DNA from: Saccoglossus kowalevskii
Taxonomy: Eukaryota > Hemichordata > Enteropneusta > Harrimaniidae
DNA length: 32,011 nt
Assembly: GCF_000003605.2 (NCBI RefSeq)
Contig: NW_003125924.1
Location: forward strand, 7,930-39,940
Direction: 5' to 3'
The translations under genes were made by a program, and so were the position numbers. Below, piece by piece: positions 19,645-31,850 of this stretch; within the stretch, counting starts at the first letter, position 1; each line of letters opens with the position of its first letter. A model generated the notes under the pieces. That model did no database searches. It was not told where the DNA came from and was given only the letters and a program-made list of their open reading frames with translations.

Positions 19645-20282
19645 TCTTATCCCAAAACTGCTTGTCACTTTACATTTGCATACTATTTTTTTTTCAGCAA
19701 ATCAAACTTCCACTTTTTTACACTAACCTTAACATAGTTTGTAGTTTTTGAGATGTGTTGGTGTGATGTTTATTTGTATTGAACATTGGAAATATCACCA
19801 AGTACTATTCAAAGAGGCAGATTGTATGTCGTGCGACCTTTATTGTTATCATGTGATCTATTTTTGGCCTCGCATGTCCATTTATTCGAATGGAAGGGAA
19901 TAGTGGTACCGTGTAGTAAAACTATGTCATCGATAAGAACTTTCAGTTAGGGGTGTACTCTGTGATATGTAAATCTAGTTCGGAAAAGTGTATCGTTGAC
20001 GCAAATAACTAAATTATATATGGATTGAGCAGTACACGCACGCTTTGAGGTCATGGCACCACCGCGCTAATTTCAAAACATGCTTCCGGGTTTTCAGAAG
20101 CCCTTGATAAATGTTAATGACAGAGACGAATACGGAAATCAGTGTATCGTTACTGTCCGTATTGTGTTTCTGAATAGAAATATACGAAATATCTGAATTA
20201 AACGCTCGTTTTATGTTCCATATCAGGTTTGGATACTACAATGAAATTCACCGAGACTCCTAGTGAGATAGAGGGCGTTGTA
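19645..20282 (+). repeat. dispersed repeat A, copy 2
   Basis: Direct copy of 14191-14907, shorter by small deletions, sharing the same ordered blocks up to agagggcgttgta. Repeat C is not found next to this copy. Confidence 0.8.
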
Positions 20283-20404
20283 TTCTACCAATGAAATGTT
20301 TTTTTTTGTTTTTTATTTTACATTTACGAATTTATCAGGTGTCTAATCCGTGTACATTTCTATTACAATGTTATTATCATTCAAATTTGGCGTAATAATT
20401 TTGA

Positions 20405-20833
20405 GTAGCTCCAATGTCATGGTAAAACCTGTTGATAATAAACCATTAAGTGTTGTCAAGTGTTTGTATATAGAGTTAATATTTGACCAATGTAAACACA
20501 TTAACATTCCATTCTGAGGTTAATCGAGTTCAATGCTTCCTTTCAGATATTTGGAGTCGAAAATTCTCTGAAAAACAAGACTTTCATTTATACATACTAC
20601 ATATATTTGCAGTTATTCCATGAGCTGGGCCCTAAAACATGGTTGTCGGCACCACTGGGGAGGGGCAACTTCTACCTTATCTTTTTTCGTAAGTTGTAGA
20701 CCCATAGATTATATAATCTGTGATGGACATATCAATATTGTAACTTAATGGTGTTGGCATGACTTTTCCCCAGCCTTTCAATCTCCCTAATTGTCTAGGT
20801 AGGTATATCCTGTCAAAGGAGTAAACATATACC
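20405..20833 (+). repeat. dispersed repeat B, copy 1
   Basis: About 430 bp similar to 23757-24194 in direct orientation. The best block is about 90 bp with almost no change (aaccattaagtgttgtcaag through the ggttaatcgagttcaa segment); further shared blocks are ctctgaaaaac, ttattccatgagc and aacttctacctta. No coding capacity. Confidence 0.85.
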
Positions 20834-21433
20834 CGAAATGTTCTCTCAAGCAAACAAATTATTGGTCAAATTGTGAATAAGACGAAAAATAGGTTACTTT
20901 TTAATATACTAGCAGTCTAAATTCAGTAAAGAAATTCAAACTTTCCGGCGATATCGGTGTTGTTAGTTGGACTGGTGTCAACAGCAGTAATGATTTTCTT
21001 TTATTAGTGGTTGTATCGAAAATTTCATATTATCGTTAGCAGAGCCATTTCAAGCACTTTGGAAGATTCCTATATTGTCTATAATTATTGTGTATTAGGT
21101 CATTATGTGTTTTTTTATTTTGAAACATATTATACAATGTACTATACGCTTTGTTGGGATCAAACCAGTCATATACGGGCTGCCAAGAAACTTTGTCTAA
21201 ATCGTTCAAAAATCGAGTTGTAATTGTAAAATTCATGAATGTCATAAGTAGATTTTAATTTGAATACATGATGTAGGTTTATCAAGGTGCCAAAAATTGG
21301 TTATCCTTCAATCACCCCACACTCAATAAAAGAGTCAGAAATATCAGGTAACTAGTGAAGTTATGGGAATTGTGGAGTTAGTGGATCGTCAATGTTAAAA
21401 TATTAAAATAAGGAATTTTTTTTGACCGAGTCA
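20834..21433. other. non-coding stretch, nothing seen
   Basis: AT-rich sequence with two overlapping open frames of about 70 codons on opposite strands (21011-21245) that show no domain. Confidence 0.5.
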
Positions 21434-21718
21434 TTATTCCAGGTTAATTAATAATTCGTGGTAGGGAGTGTTAGGATTGCTGTAATTAACACCCACGATC
21501 AGCCTTTTGTCATTAATGATGGTTTCCACAATGATCGATTCACAGTGCATGATATATAATGCACCAACCACGCCCTGGGATTGCTTGTATGATGACATGT
21601 TGTAGAGAGAAAAATCAGAAGTAGAATCAACGAAATAAAATAAATTAATGAGAGTGTCAGCAATGACGAAGTTATTAATATTTGCATGTGTCACCAGAAG
21701 GACGATGGCAGACAACAA
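21434..21718 (-). pseudogene. probable LINE endonuclease relic
   Basis: A 94-codon minus-strand frame. Its C-terminal part (ESIIVETIINDKRLIVGVNY followed by SNPNTPYHELLINLE) resembles the block of AP-type endonucleases of non-LTR retrotransposons where a Glu-x-x-x-(hydrophobic)-Glu strand leads into hydrophobic-Gly-x-x-Tyr-x-x-Pro-Asn. An upstream QGVVGALYIMH fits the Gly-Gly-hydrophobic strand. The active-site residues of other blocks are not visible and the frame ends soon after. No reverse transcriptase was found nearby. Confidence 0.4.
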
Positions 21719-23756
21719 TTAATTGTTTTATTTATTAATTGAAAATAATTACATTATGTGCTAGACATCAACGAGCTTGGCTATGCGACAAATATTTTTC
21801 CATTTACCGCAATATAAAATAGTTCATTGGTACTGCTTGGTTAAAAAACAATTTCTCGAGTGTCATTTTCCTTTGGATTTTTTGTAGATAATATTTCGTG
21901 TTGTATGTCTCGTGAATTTAACTTGTGGTTGATGGATGGTTGTCTGTGTGTTTGTTTCGGGGTAAATCGATTTGGTATATCAATCTTCGACTTTGACACT
22001 TCTTGACACAGGGTGTTACTACAGTCATCGCAATGCATCTTGCTGGATAAAAATTGTTATGAAACAGGATGTTTTACCTGGTATGGTGAGTAGACATAAG
22101 ACACGTCTTATCAAGGCAGCTGCTCGATCTGCACGATTGTCATATAACCAATATAACATATGACAGGCGTGATATCACACCAATAAGTTTAATGTTTCAT
22201 AATCTGTTGTATACATGGCAACTGTGGACCCGACCAGACTTATAGAGGCTGATAAATATATTCACCTGTTGGTGGAAAGTACTATTTACACCTATTGTAT
22301 AGGTCAAATAACTTTATTTTATTCGCATTAGGCTTAATTTATTAGAAATAGGCCAATTAGAAATGTATTGCAAATAAGCCAATTAGAGATTCTAGCTAAA
22401 GCAGAATTATTGTTAGTTTCTACATTGCCATTGATCCGTTTATTTAAGTACACTGTTTTCTAGTCAATAAAATCAGTTCTGAATCACTAAGCATATATAT
22501 TTCAACAATTATAGAATATTATTTTTACATTTAAATAATGCTATGGCAGCACACATGACGCCGGTGCGAGTTACTTTGGAGGTCAGATGTGTTAGTAATT
22601 ACATTCATCGCTATTCAGTAGTTATTCAGTTTTAATCAATAAACAAACATACAGTATTTACACTTGTCAGTAGAGCATCTAGATTGATTACATGGGGTCA
22701 AACAGTCATGACCATTGAACTGTTATGCCTGGTTTTTAGCACGTCAACCAATCAGATTTGAGGTCATTTCGATGGAACCATAACAATAACACACGAGAAT
22801 GACGAGAAATTATTTGTAGCTATGTCAACATGTACTTGAATGTGATAGGATTATTGTAATTATGACTTTCTATTAAACATTTTTATATAGTGTTAGTTGT
22901 CCAAGTTTGTTTAAAATGACAACATCACAGTTTTTATGCAGTATATACATCACACCAACCATGCTTTTAACGGGTTTTGGTCCGGCAATATCCGTCATTG
23001 ATGTCATAGATATGCTTATGTCAACTAGAGAAAACCATAGAAATTGTAATTCACCCTAACTCTGAGTATTGTGTGCAATGTATAAGCAATTAGAATTTAA
23101 ATTTATTTCATTTCTAAATTTATTTAGCATTTATACTTTCAATCCATTTTATATTTTTTATATTTTTTTAATATCCACTACAGATACATGTGCGTTGCAT
23201 GGTAATGTGTTTTTTGTAAAATTTCGTGATTTTGAATTACAGAGAAAAATTGTATTTTTAATTATTTTCTGAGAACATTTTTTGTGATCCATATTAATAG
23301 GAACATCTGAAATATTGTTGTACACGTTAACACATTAAATATATAAATTATAGATTTTGTAAATGAACAATTTGGACTGCGGATCGAGCTTTTATGGATG
23401 AACATTATATATGCAGCCAGTTTCCTGATTTCTAATACACACTGTTCCTTGTAGATTATATCTCTCATAACTATGAAAACTGATTAGTTCCTATCTATTG
23501 TGGTTTATTATTTGAATCGTTTACATAACTGATATTACGGATCACAACCATTAAAATTACGTTGCCATGGTGTTATTTAAACTTCTATATTAATTTGTAT
23601 TTACACTTTTTCATTTACTTCTATTTTGACTTAACCTAGTGAATAATTCAATTTGTTTAATTCATTGTATGCATCATGATATTTTATTTCTAGTCTCAGA
23701 TAGATATAATCACGCTGGACGCATTGACGATTTGTACGCATGCGCATTATGTTGCG
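21719..23756. other. non-coding stretch, nothing notable
   Basis: AT-rich. A small direct repeat (ggccaattagaaat and agccaattagagat) lies at about 22353-22390. Open frames are short and show no domain. Confidence 0.5.
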
Positions 23757-24194
23757 TAGCTCTAACGCCATCGTACAACCTGCTGATAAGAAACCATTAA
23801 GTGTTGTCAAGTGTTTGTATATAGAGTTAATATTTGACCAATGTAAACATATTAACATTCCATTCGAAGGTTAATCGAGTTCAATACATCCCTTTGAATA
23901 TTAAGAGTCGCAATTTGTGGATGAGCGTCCTCTGAAAAACACATTAATACATTTGATATACCATCGTATATCACGTTTGATTTTCAATTATTCCATGAGC
24001 GAGACTCTCAAAATGGGTTGCCGATACCATTTGTAGGGGGGAAGTTCTACCTTACTTTTTTGGAAATCTCTGAACCTGTAGATTATAAAATCTGTCAACG
24101 TTTTAGCTCAGGGAAGTTGGCATGACAACCAATTTTTCACACCTTTCAACTGTCTTCAATTCTAGGTATCATGGTGAAGGAGAAACCACATACC
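23757..24194 (+). repeat. dispersed repeat B, copy 2
   Basis: Direct copy of 20405-20833, 3.35 kb downstream, with the same order of conserved blocks. It begins just after a gcatgcgcattatgttgcg segment. Confidence 0.85.
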
Positions 24195-25354
24195 TGTATG
24201 TTTATTCTTGAATATATTGAGATATCCTTCCCTTGTGTTGTTCATGAGTCATAAAGGTTGTTGGTACAATTTTTGACTTGGGCAGGTTCCACCATACCTT
24301 GCAGAATTCTCTGAATATCATGGAAAAAATTAATAATATTGTCATGGCAATCAGTTGACAACATCTTTCAATATTCGTATGTATCTCACTGTTCTTATGC
24401 GCACTCTTGACAGTGAGTTGTGAGAAACGAGACAAATATTGAATAGTGTTGTATACTCAAAATGTTCAAAAATATTCGTGTAATATATCAAATGGAAGTT
24501 TTGAATTATCATTGCAATTAGAAATAGTATTGATTGTTCAAATGTATGTATCAAATGAATGTTCAATTGTTGCGTACTAAGAACTGGAATAAAATTATAT
24601 ACAGATTGTGTATGCATGGGAGTAACATCTAACTTTTGCTCATTTTAAGGAAACCTAATTATTCTTAAGTGTGCTAATAAAAACTACCATGGTTGTTAAA
24701 TTCAAATATCTTGATTCATTGTAAATATGAACATAAAAATTAAATAGATGTTTGTACCTAATTTGCATAATTCGAGGGGATGTATTTATGCCATAATTAT
24801 CGGTAGCAAGCAATTATTTAAATACAATAATATTTTGAAAGTCACGTATTTAATATCATTTCGGAAACACACTGTACATCAAAATACTTTTATTTATTAT
24901 ACCACGTGGTAAGATTTTGATTTTTACGACAGTAGAGATGTAAAATATGAGGCGAAATATCGCAAAGTATGTTAAGATTACATTTCTTGTCCATCCAACT
25001 CAATAATGTGTTTGAGAAAATTATGGGGACATTGCAGTCCTTCCAGCATGGCGTGTCCATCTAGACAATTACCAATGTTGAACGTTAGTTAAAAGTGGTT
25101 GTCATAGCAATGTTAGTAAGCCACCAATTTGACATGTTCATTAAAGTTTTTCATATTGGCCATATTCTGGCATTAGAATAAATATGATAAACTTGCCTCG
25201 TTCCCAAAATGTTATCAACATTCTCTAGGACTCGTGAATTACTTAGTAGACACGTAGAATATGTACCATTTTCACCTAATTATGCAAATTATGGGCGGAA
25301 AATTCTAAAATAGTTAATGCTCACATATTCTCATTTTTATGTCTCTAATTTAAT
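24195..25354. other. non-coding stretch, nothing seen
   Basis: AT-rich, only short open frames without domains. Confidence 0.5.
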
Positions 25355-25510
25355 AATAAACAGTTCACAAATCTTACACATCATAAGTTCTCAAAGCATT
25401 GTCTTTATTATGTATACTTGATTTCTTAAGCGTATTATTGGAAACTTACAAAACTTACACATCAAAAGTTCTTAAAGCATTGTTTTAATTATGTATACTT
25501 TATTTCATCG
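25355..25510. repeat. tandem duplication, about 75-80-bp unit
   Basis: Two adjacent units share cttacacatc, aagttct, aaagcattgt and attatgtatactt. Part of the spacer (taagcgtattattggaaa) recurs once more at about 25635-25652. Confidence 0.75.
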
Positions 25511-25652
25511 CTTATAATATTTAAATGGTAATATTATCTTGAATAGAGTTATAGATAGTTAAAAATTAGTAATCTGCAATGCGGGGTTTATATAATTAGT
25601 TATAAAAAACAACTTATAGGATGATGTGGTTTCGTAAGCGTGTTATTGGAAA

Positions 25653-26278
25653 AGTATCGCTTACATCTTTATTACAATGTGTCGATATATTATGATATGC
25701 AGCTTAAAATAAGAATTTCAATTTATTGGCGAGACATACCGTGACACGAAGAGTTACAGTATGGGATAGGTATCACAAGTCTAATTAAATCGTGAACATT
25801 GTGACATGTTTTTCTCGAACTAATAATCCCCAAACCAATAAGTTATTCCTGCAGAGTGACATAACTAAGTTAATAAAAATAAAAAATGCGTAGTGGAGAG
25901 AAATATATATTTTGATATTTTGCTGAAATCACTATTTTCAAGTTGACATTTATTACGTAACAAAATCCAAAACAAGCAAACCCCAGTTTGTCAGCATTTT
26001 TAATCAATTCTCAACTTAATCACAATATGTGTATAGTATTATCAAAGTGTTTGCCATCTCTGAGTATCTACGTTTTTGGGTGAAGTTTGTTGTGAAATCT
26101 GACTCCTACTGGGTTAATGCGGTATATGGAAATCTTGTCTTAACCAAGTCAGAATTATAAGTTGATATTAAAAAACAATACAGTTCAACAATTGGAAGGT
26201 GGCACATCTTTTTCTTTTAATTACAGGTATAATGGCAGTTGTTTTATTCCCTTCCGGGTTGTACTGTTTAGAACATTG
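25653..26278. other. non-coding stretch, nothing seen
   Basis: AT-rich, no open frame of note. Confidence 0.5.
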
Positions 26279-26652
26279 CGATAAAAACTTTCATTTTTCG
26301 ACATTGTGAAATTCCCTCGTTTTTAAACAGAAAATACAGTATTTTTACCAAATAAAATAATACATATTAAAGTTATTGTCCATAAATGAGTTGTTAAACA
26401 CACTACATAGTTTGTAATCTCGTTCAGCTTCCTCCAGTCATAATTCAAGCAAATAAAAGGCATAAATATAAAGAATATAGCAAATTACCATTTTTGTAAT
26501 ATTCTTGTGTAATCGGTAATTATGTAAATTATTTATGGTGCACAGGGAATACATTTCTTTATAAATTCCTAATATAAATTTCTGAATTATCTTCAGGATT
26601 TTTTCTCTCAAAAAAAGAGTTTCACAATATCGAAAACGGAAAGTTTTTATCG
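26279..26652. mobile_element. 374-bp terminal-inverted-repeat element (MITE-like)
   Basis: The left arm 26279-26311 matches the reverse complement of the right arm 26620-26652 at 30 of 33 positions (ttcacaat.tcgaaaa and gaaagtttttatcg). Weaker complementarity extends about 15 bases outside and inside. No coding capacity, as expected for a non-autonomous DNA element. A target-site duplication could not be fixed. Confidence 0.6.
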
Positions 26653-27184
26653 TAGTGTTATAGATACAATTTGAACATCATCGCCAGACTCGACACATTA
26701 AAACATACTTTATTCAGAGTGACTTATTCATGTTAGATTGTTGAAATTTATTTAAGTCAATAACATGTACTGTACTTCTTTACCACTCGACTGTATTCCC
26801 AATATCTGGTCACCCATCGTCACTGATTATTTAATAATAATCTTACATTTATTGTTTTGCTAATTTTTTAGTTTAATTAATTTTATGTTCCATGGTTGAT
26901 CCAAACAATCCTAACACACTCCATCAAGCATATTTTAAGTGTACCTTGCGTAGTATGACCCTGTGAGAGTGTGTTCATTCATCAGGGATTCAAAACGCAT
27001 ATACACAGACATTGAATGTTTAGTACATGCAGTTGTCTATGATTGTCAAAGCTGCCAAAGCTGAATGCACTCTAACCAGTACAATATGTTTTTTTAAAGA
27101 AAATCAGACTTCGAGTATGTGTATGTATCACTGGTCTAAAACTGAATAATGAATGGACGCAAGGTATAGCACAAGCAGTGCCAG
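26653..27184. other. non-coding stretch, nothing seen
   Basis: AT-rich, no supported feature. Confidence 0.5.
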
Positions 27185-27625
27185 TGCCAGTAATCTTCGA
27201 TAGAACTGCTGATTGGATTCTTTATAACTCACCTTAAACAGATTAATATTGGATTTCAACCAATGTACTTTCTTTGATGTTGCATTAATTAGTAATCTTG
27301 GATATAACTGCTGATCGGATTGTTTCTAACACACTTTAAACAGATTAATATTGGATTATCATTATCATTACTCTACTGTGTGATGTTGCATGAAATCTGG
27401 GATCTTGGATATAACTTTTGATTGTTTTAATTCACCTTAAACGGACAAATATTGCACTATTATCACTATTATTGTTGATTGGAATGATTCCAAATATAGT
27501 TTATGAACTATTTGCAACAACATTGTTTGCTATAATATTTTAGACATGCATTATAAACTTCAATACAGGCATATATATATTGAATGAAATCTAATATCGT
27601 GGATATAACTGCTGATTATAAAATT
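27185..27625. repeat. degenerate tandem repeat, roughly 110-bp unit
   Basis: Three to four units share gatataactgctgat, attgtttctaactcacctt-like, aaacagattaatattggat and gatgttgcat. The segment with ggatataactgctgat appears near 27195, 27300, 27408 and 27599, with the last unit separated by other sequence. Confidence 0.7.
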
Positions 27626-27861
27626 AAATACTCTTATATGGATTAACAGCTGTTATGTTATTTCACATAGTGAGTAGATTTAAATTGTCTTTATTGATTT
27701 GTAACAACGAGTTGTTAACACTGATATGTAATGTTTGTACACTAGTACTGAAACCACTTCTGTTCAATACGTTTGCTCGCTAAGTCCTTGACTTTCTACT
27801 TAAAACTTTTGAAGCGGAAAAATGTACAATAATAAGAGATAACACAAAGTATAGACACATA

Positions 27862-28140
27862 CTGTGCACGGTCGCACCATCCACCGTCATATATTGGTCG
27901 AAACTTCTGCTTTATTGTCTTTGCGCCTACATTGCGGTATTTCTCATAATAATTTCATGCAATACATGGTCGCCCCGTCCACTGCTACACATCTGTCGAT
28001 ACCCCCATCTCAGTTCCCAGTATTCTCATATTATTCTTAAACAGTGCACGGTCGCATCGTCTACTGCTACAAATTGATTGATGCTCACGGTGTACCTTCT
28101 TCATGCCCACATTTCGGTATTTTCGTAATAATTTATAATG
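27862..28140. repeat. degenerate tandem repeat, about 80-100-bp unit
   Basis: Three units start with cgtggtcgc-like boxes (gtgcacggtcgcacc, acatggtcgccccg, gtgcacggtcgcatcg) and contain ctgctacacat and cggtattt.tcataataattt. The unit is GC-richer than its surroundings. Confidence 0.7.
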
Positions 28141-28209
28141 TTTTAATCCACGATCTATGCTGTTTGAAGATACAATTATTTCTAGTATCTGCATCTGATA
28201 AATATGCAA

Positions 28210-29504
28210 ATCATGTCCAATAATTTTTCACAATTTTAATTTCATTTGTTTAAGCTCATTAAGTGATTAATGTAAACAGGTATGAAATAATCTTTAATAA
28301 GGATAACATCCTTCCAAAAATATTCAAAATAAAACATGGATAATTCTATTTCTATTTGGGCATGGCTTATTAGTGAGTATTCAGGTCTGTAGTTAAGACG
28401 TACTGCGCATGTGGATAAGTTTTATTGACCCATTACGTCATCAAAGCTGCATTGGAAGTAGCAAAGTGAATAAAATCAATATATATATATATAAATATAC
28501 TAGTATTAACATACCATTTGCATGTACAAATATGTCAATAACATTTGCATGGCGTATACCAGATATATTAGTAAAGTCATTACCGGCTAAATAAGGTCGT
28601 TAAAGTTATCGTATCTTGTTCTCTACATTGTGCAATATTTACATGTATAAATATATTCAATGCCGATTTAATGGCCTTTCCCAATAGCGTTGACCAGATT
28701 TTCAACATTCTCTTGACATTGCATAGATAATGCTTACATTTTACACTTTGTGATTCAATTTATATTCAGAATTTAATGGAATAATATTTTAATATGGTGA
28801 TGTATTATGAATGAGGTTATTCCAATTCTGTTTCAATTTGTTAAGTATTAATTGAATATATATCAGTAAACAAATATACTGTGTTTATAAATGTCAATTA
28901 TAAGGTAGAATGATTCTATAGGTTCAATCAGGTCATAAGTTTTTTGCCAGGTCGAGTTGTAGTAGCATTTACGCTACAATAGTTGCTTGATTATTTAGGA
29001 ATTGGAATGCGATACACTGCCATTTTCAGAATTAGAGATTTGATAACGTCATTGTTTTAAATTATCACACGACGATGTAAGCCTTTACTCACAAGTAAAA
29101 TCATTTCAACAAATGTGCACTGCATTGAGATTTTTCAAAAACAAAAACATAACATGGCACAATTGTAATATTGCTTAAACATTGTTGTATTGTCTAATGT
29201 TTTCATTAAATTTTCCAATTTACGTACTAGGTTTTCTAGGTTCTTCGCAAAATTAGGTGTTCGTATGCAAGGGATTTTTCCAAACAAAAACGACGAATTC
29301 GGCCGAATTTTGTTATCGGTTGGCTTAATATAACCCCAGCGGACCGTATTATTGTGAAAGATTGGTATTTTTGTCCTGATTTGTAGGAATCTGAAAAACG
29401 CGTTTCACAACTTGTCTCTTATTTAGTTTTATGCGTCATTCAAGATGGCGGCCCCCATATCGTAAATATCGTATTTATTTTATTATCACGTGTGCGCCAG
29501 CTGA
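28210..29504. other. non-coding stretch with a YY1-like motif
   Basis: A (TA)n run lies at about 28480-28492. caagatggcggcc at 29441-29453 matches the YY1 core motif found at some promoters, followed by cccatatcg. No gene is visible nearby. Otherwise AT-rich without features. Confidence 0.4.
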
Positions 29505-30218
29505 CTGTGTGGACAACCAGGTATCAGTTACTGCACATACACGCCATGCATTGTGGAGGAGGGGGTAACATTATATTCTGTTCGATGCTGGGTGGTCACC
29601 CACGTACTAGTAATTGCACAAACACGCAATGCATTGTGGGAGGAAGTAACAACATATTCTGTCTAATGCCGAGTGGACACCCACGTATCAGTTACTGTAC
29701 ATACACGCCATGCAATGTGGGGAGGGGTAACATCATATCCTGTTCGATGCTGGGTGGACACCCACGTATTAGTAATTGCACATACACGCCATGCATTGTG
29801 GGTAGGGGTAACGAAATATTATGTCCGATGCTGGGTGGACACTCACATATCAGTTACTGCACATACACGCAATGCATTATGGGGAGGGGGTAACATCATA
29901 TTCTGTCGGATGCTTAGTTGACACCCACGTATCCGTTCCTGCACATTCACGCCATGCATTGTTGGGAGGGGTAACCGCATATTCTGTTCGATGCTGGGTG
30001 AACATCCACGTATCAGTCACTGAACATACACGCCATGCATTGTGGCGAAGGGGTAACATCATATTCTGTCTGATGCTGGGTGAACACCCATGTATCAGTT
30101 ACCCACTCTCTACAATGCATTTCGTGTATGTGTAGTAACATCATATTCTGTCCGATGATGGGTGGACACCCACATATAAGTTACTGCACATACATGCAAT
30201 GCATTGTGGGGGTAACAT
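29505..30218. repeat. 81-bp minisatellite, about nine units
   Basis: The gatgctgggtgg-type box recurs at 29584, 29665, 29746, 29827, 29909, 29990, 30072 and 30153, always 81 or 82 bases apart. Each unit also has acacccacgtatcag, ttactgcacatacacgc and catgcattgtgggagg. Because 81 is a multiple of 3, it gives open frames of 80-130 codons (29492-29893, 29673-29921, 29821-30135) that I do not call as genes. Confidence 0.95.
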
Positions 30219-31249
30219 AACATTTTATATAATGGAAAACACTTACCCAGGGAACTTTCTTTATTAATGTCAGGCTTTTGTAAATTGTAAATTTTGTATT
30301 CGCATTAATAATATTACTCATGTTTTTCATTCCATGTCATACAAATAATTTGACATAATATGACAAGTTTGTTTAGTTTTTATTCTCATTACCTTGATGG
30401 CATACCTTCAGCCCAATAATGAAAGCGTAAATAATGACATATATTTCATTTCAAACTTTCTTAATTGAAATGTGCAGAAGAAACCAATAAACACATGAAT
30501 GTTGATTCTCAATTCTGCATATTACAATGGAATTGAGTTGTATAACAGATAGCACTGTCCCTTCAATGTTTTCACAGGTATTAGTTTTCTAATTGCATAC
30601 AATTAACTAATTAGCTAATGTACGAGTTTTGATTAAAAAATGGGGCCATGAAAAATTTTCAGGGATTTTGAGGGGCAACACAATTCACTACAGACCCATA
30701 AGGAGGGGCCACAGAAAATACAATACACTGAGGGGAAATTATCCATCGCCACCCTCAGTAAAATTTCAAACAGTTATGAACCCCTTCCCGAAATAAGCCT
30801 ATTTCCAATTCAATCTTCCATTGTGTTTCCCATGATACTTAGAGAAAGGTCACAGGGTCGCCTAAACATTTTCAGAAACCAGCCAATTAAGGTGAGTTTT
30901 TTTCAATATGTTCCACTGTGATTAACTTAAACCTTTGCCAGATTGGTTTATAATGTGTTTTAAATAAAAAGAAAGTCTTGGTTTTTTTTAAAAAAAACAG
31001 AGCCTTCTATGTATGGTACTTGTAATCAGTGCTGCTTCCTGTAACCACTGTTTATAGCAGGCGATCCCGAGACCTCTCGAAACATCAATGGAGGATGGAT
31101 TTGGAAAAAGGCGTATTGGGTTAGCTGATTCCGAGGCCATATCACTTGACAAAGCAAGATTTGAACAACACTTGACTCATTAAATGAAAATAGAAATAAT
31201 AATGCACCATACACTGTATTGGTTATAATGTGTTATTATATTACATATC
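30219..31249. other. non-coding stretch, nothing seen
   Basis: AT-rich. A short block at about 30640-30790 is richer in G and C (ggggccat, gaggggcaac, aggaggggcc) but shows no domain. Confidence 0.5.
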
Positions 31250-31850
31250 ACCATGTTTATGTACACAAAACGTATAGATGATCTATGGAAATGAATAGGG
31301 TCCATTTGCCAGCATGTCACTGTATATGTACACATGCATACAACACGTATAGATGGCTTATAGAAATGAATAGGGTCCATTTGCCAGCCAATCACTGTGT
31401 ATGTACACATTCACACAAAACGTATAGATGGCTTATAGAAATGAATAGGGTCCATTTGCCAGCCAGTCACTGTGTATGTACACATGCATACAAAATGTAT
31501 AGATGGACTATGGAAATGGATAGGGTCCATTTGCCAGCCAGTCACTACGTATGTACACGTGCACAAAACATATAGATGGCTAAAAAAATGAATAGGGTCC
31601 ATTTGCCAGTCAGTCACCGAGTATGTACACGTGCACAAAACATATAGATGGCTAAAAGAAATGAATAGGGTCCATTTTCCAGTCAGTCACTGAGTATGTA
31701 CACGTGTACAAAACATATAGATGGCTACAAGAAATGAATAGGGTTCATTTGTCAGCCAGTCACTGCGTATGTACACGCACACAAAACATATAGATGGCCT
31801 ATAGAAATGGATAGGGTCAATTTTCCAGTCAGTCACTGAGTATGTGATAT
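31250..31850. repeat. 75/73-bp minisatellite, eight units
   Basis: The atgaataggg box recurs at 31291, 31366, 31441, 31516, 31588, 31661, 31734 and 31807. The first three steps are exactly 75 bases; then one of 72 and three of 73. Each unit contains tatagatggc, gggtccatttgccag and agtcactg.gtatgtacac. The open frames here on both strands (31285-31575, 31180-31410 and 31411-31638) come from the 75-bp units. Confidence 0.95.

Noticed and set aside
29492-30135. Cys-rich repeated open frames (MLGGHPRIS type)
   Set aside because: Product of the 81-bp minisatellite; three frames overlap, and the 82-bp units shift the frame.
31180-31638. Open frames on both strands with a 25-residue repeat
   Set aside because: Product of the 75-bp units. 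The frames end where units become 72-73 bp.
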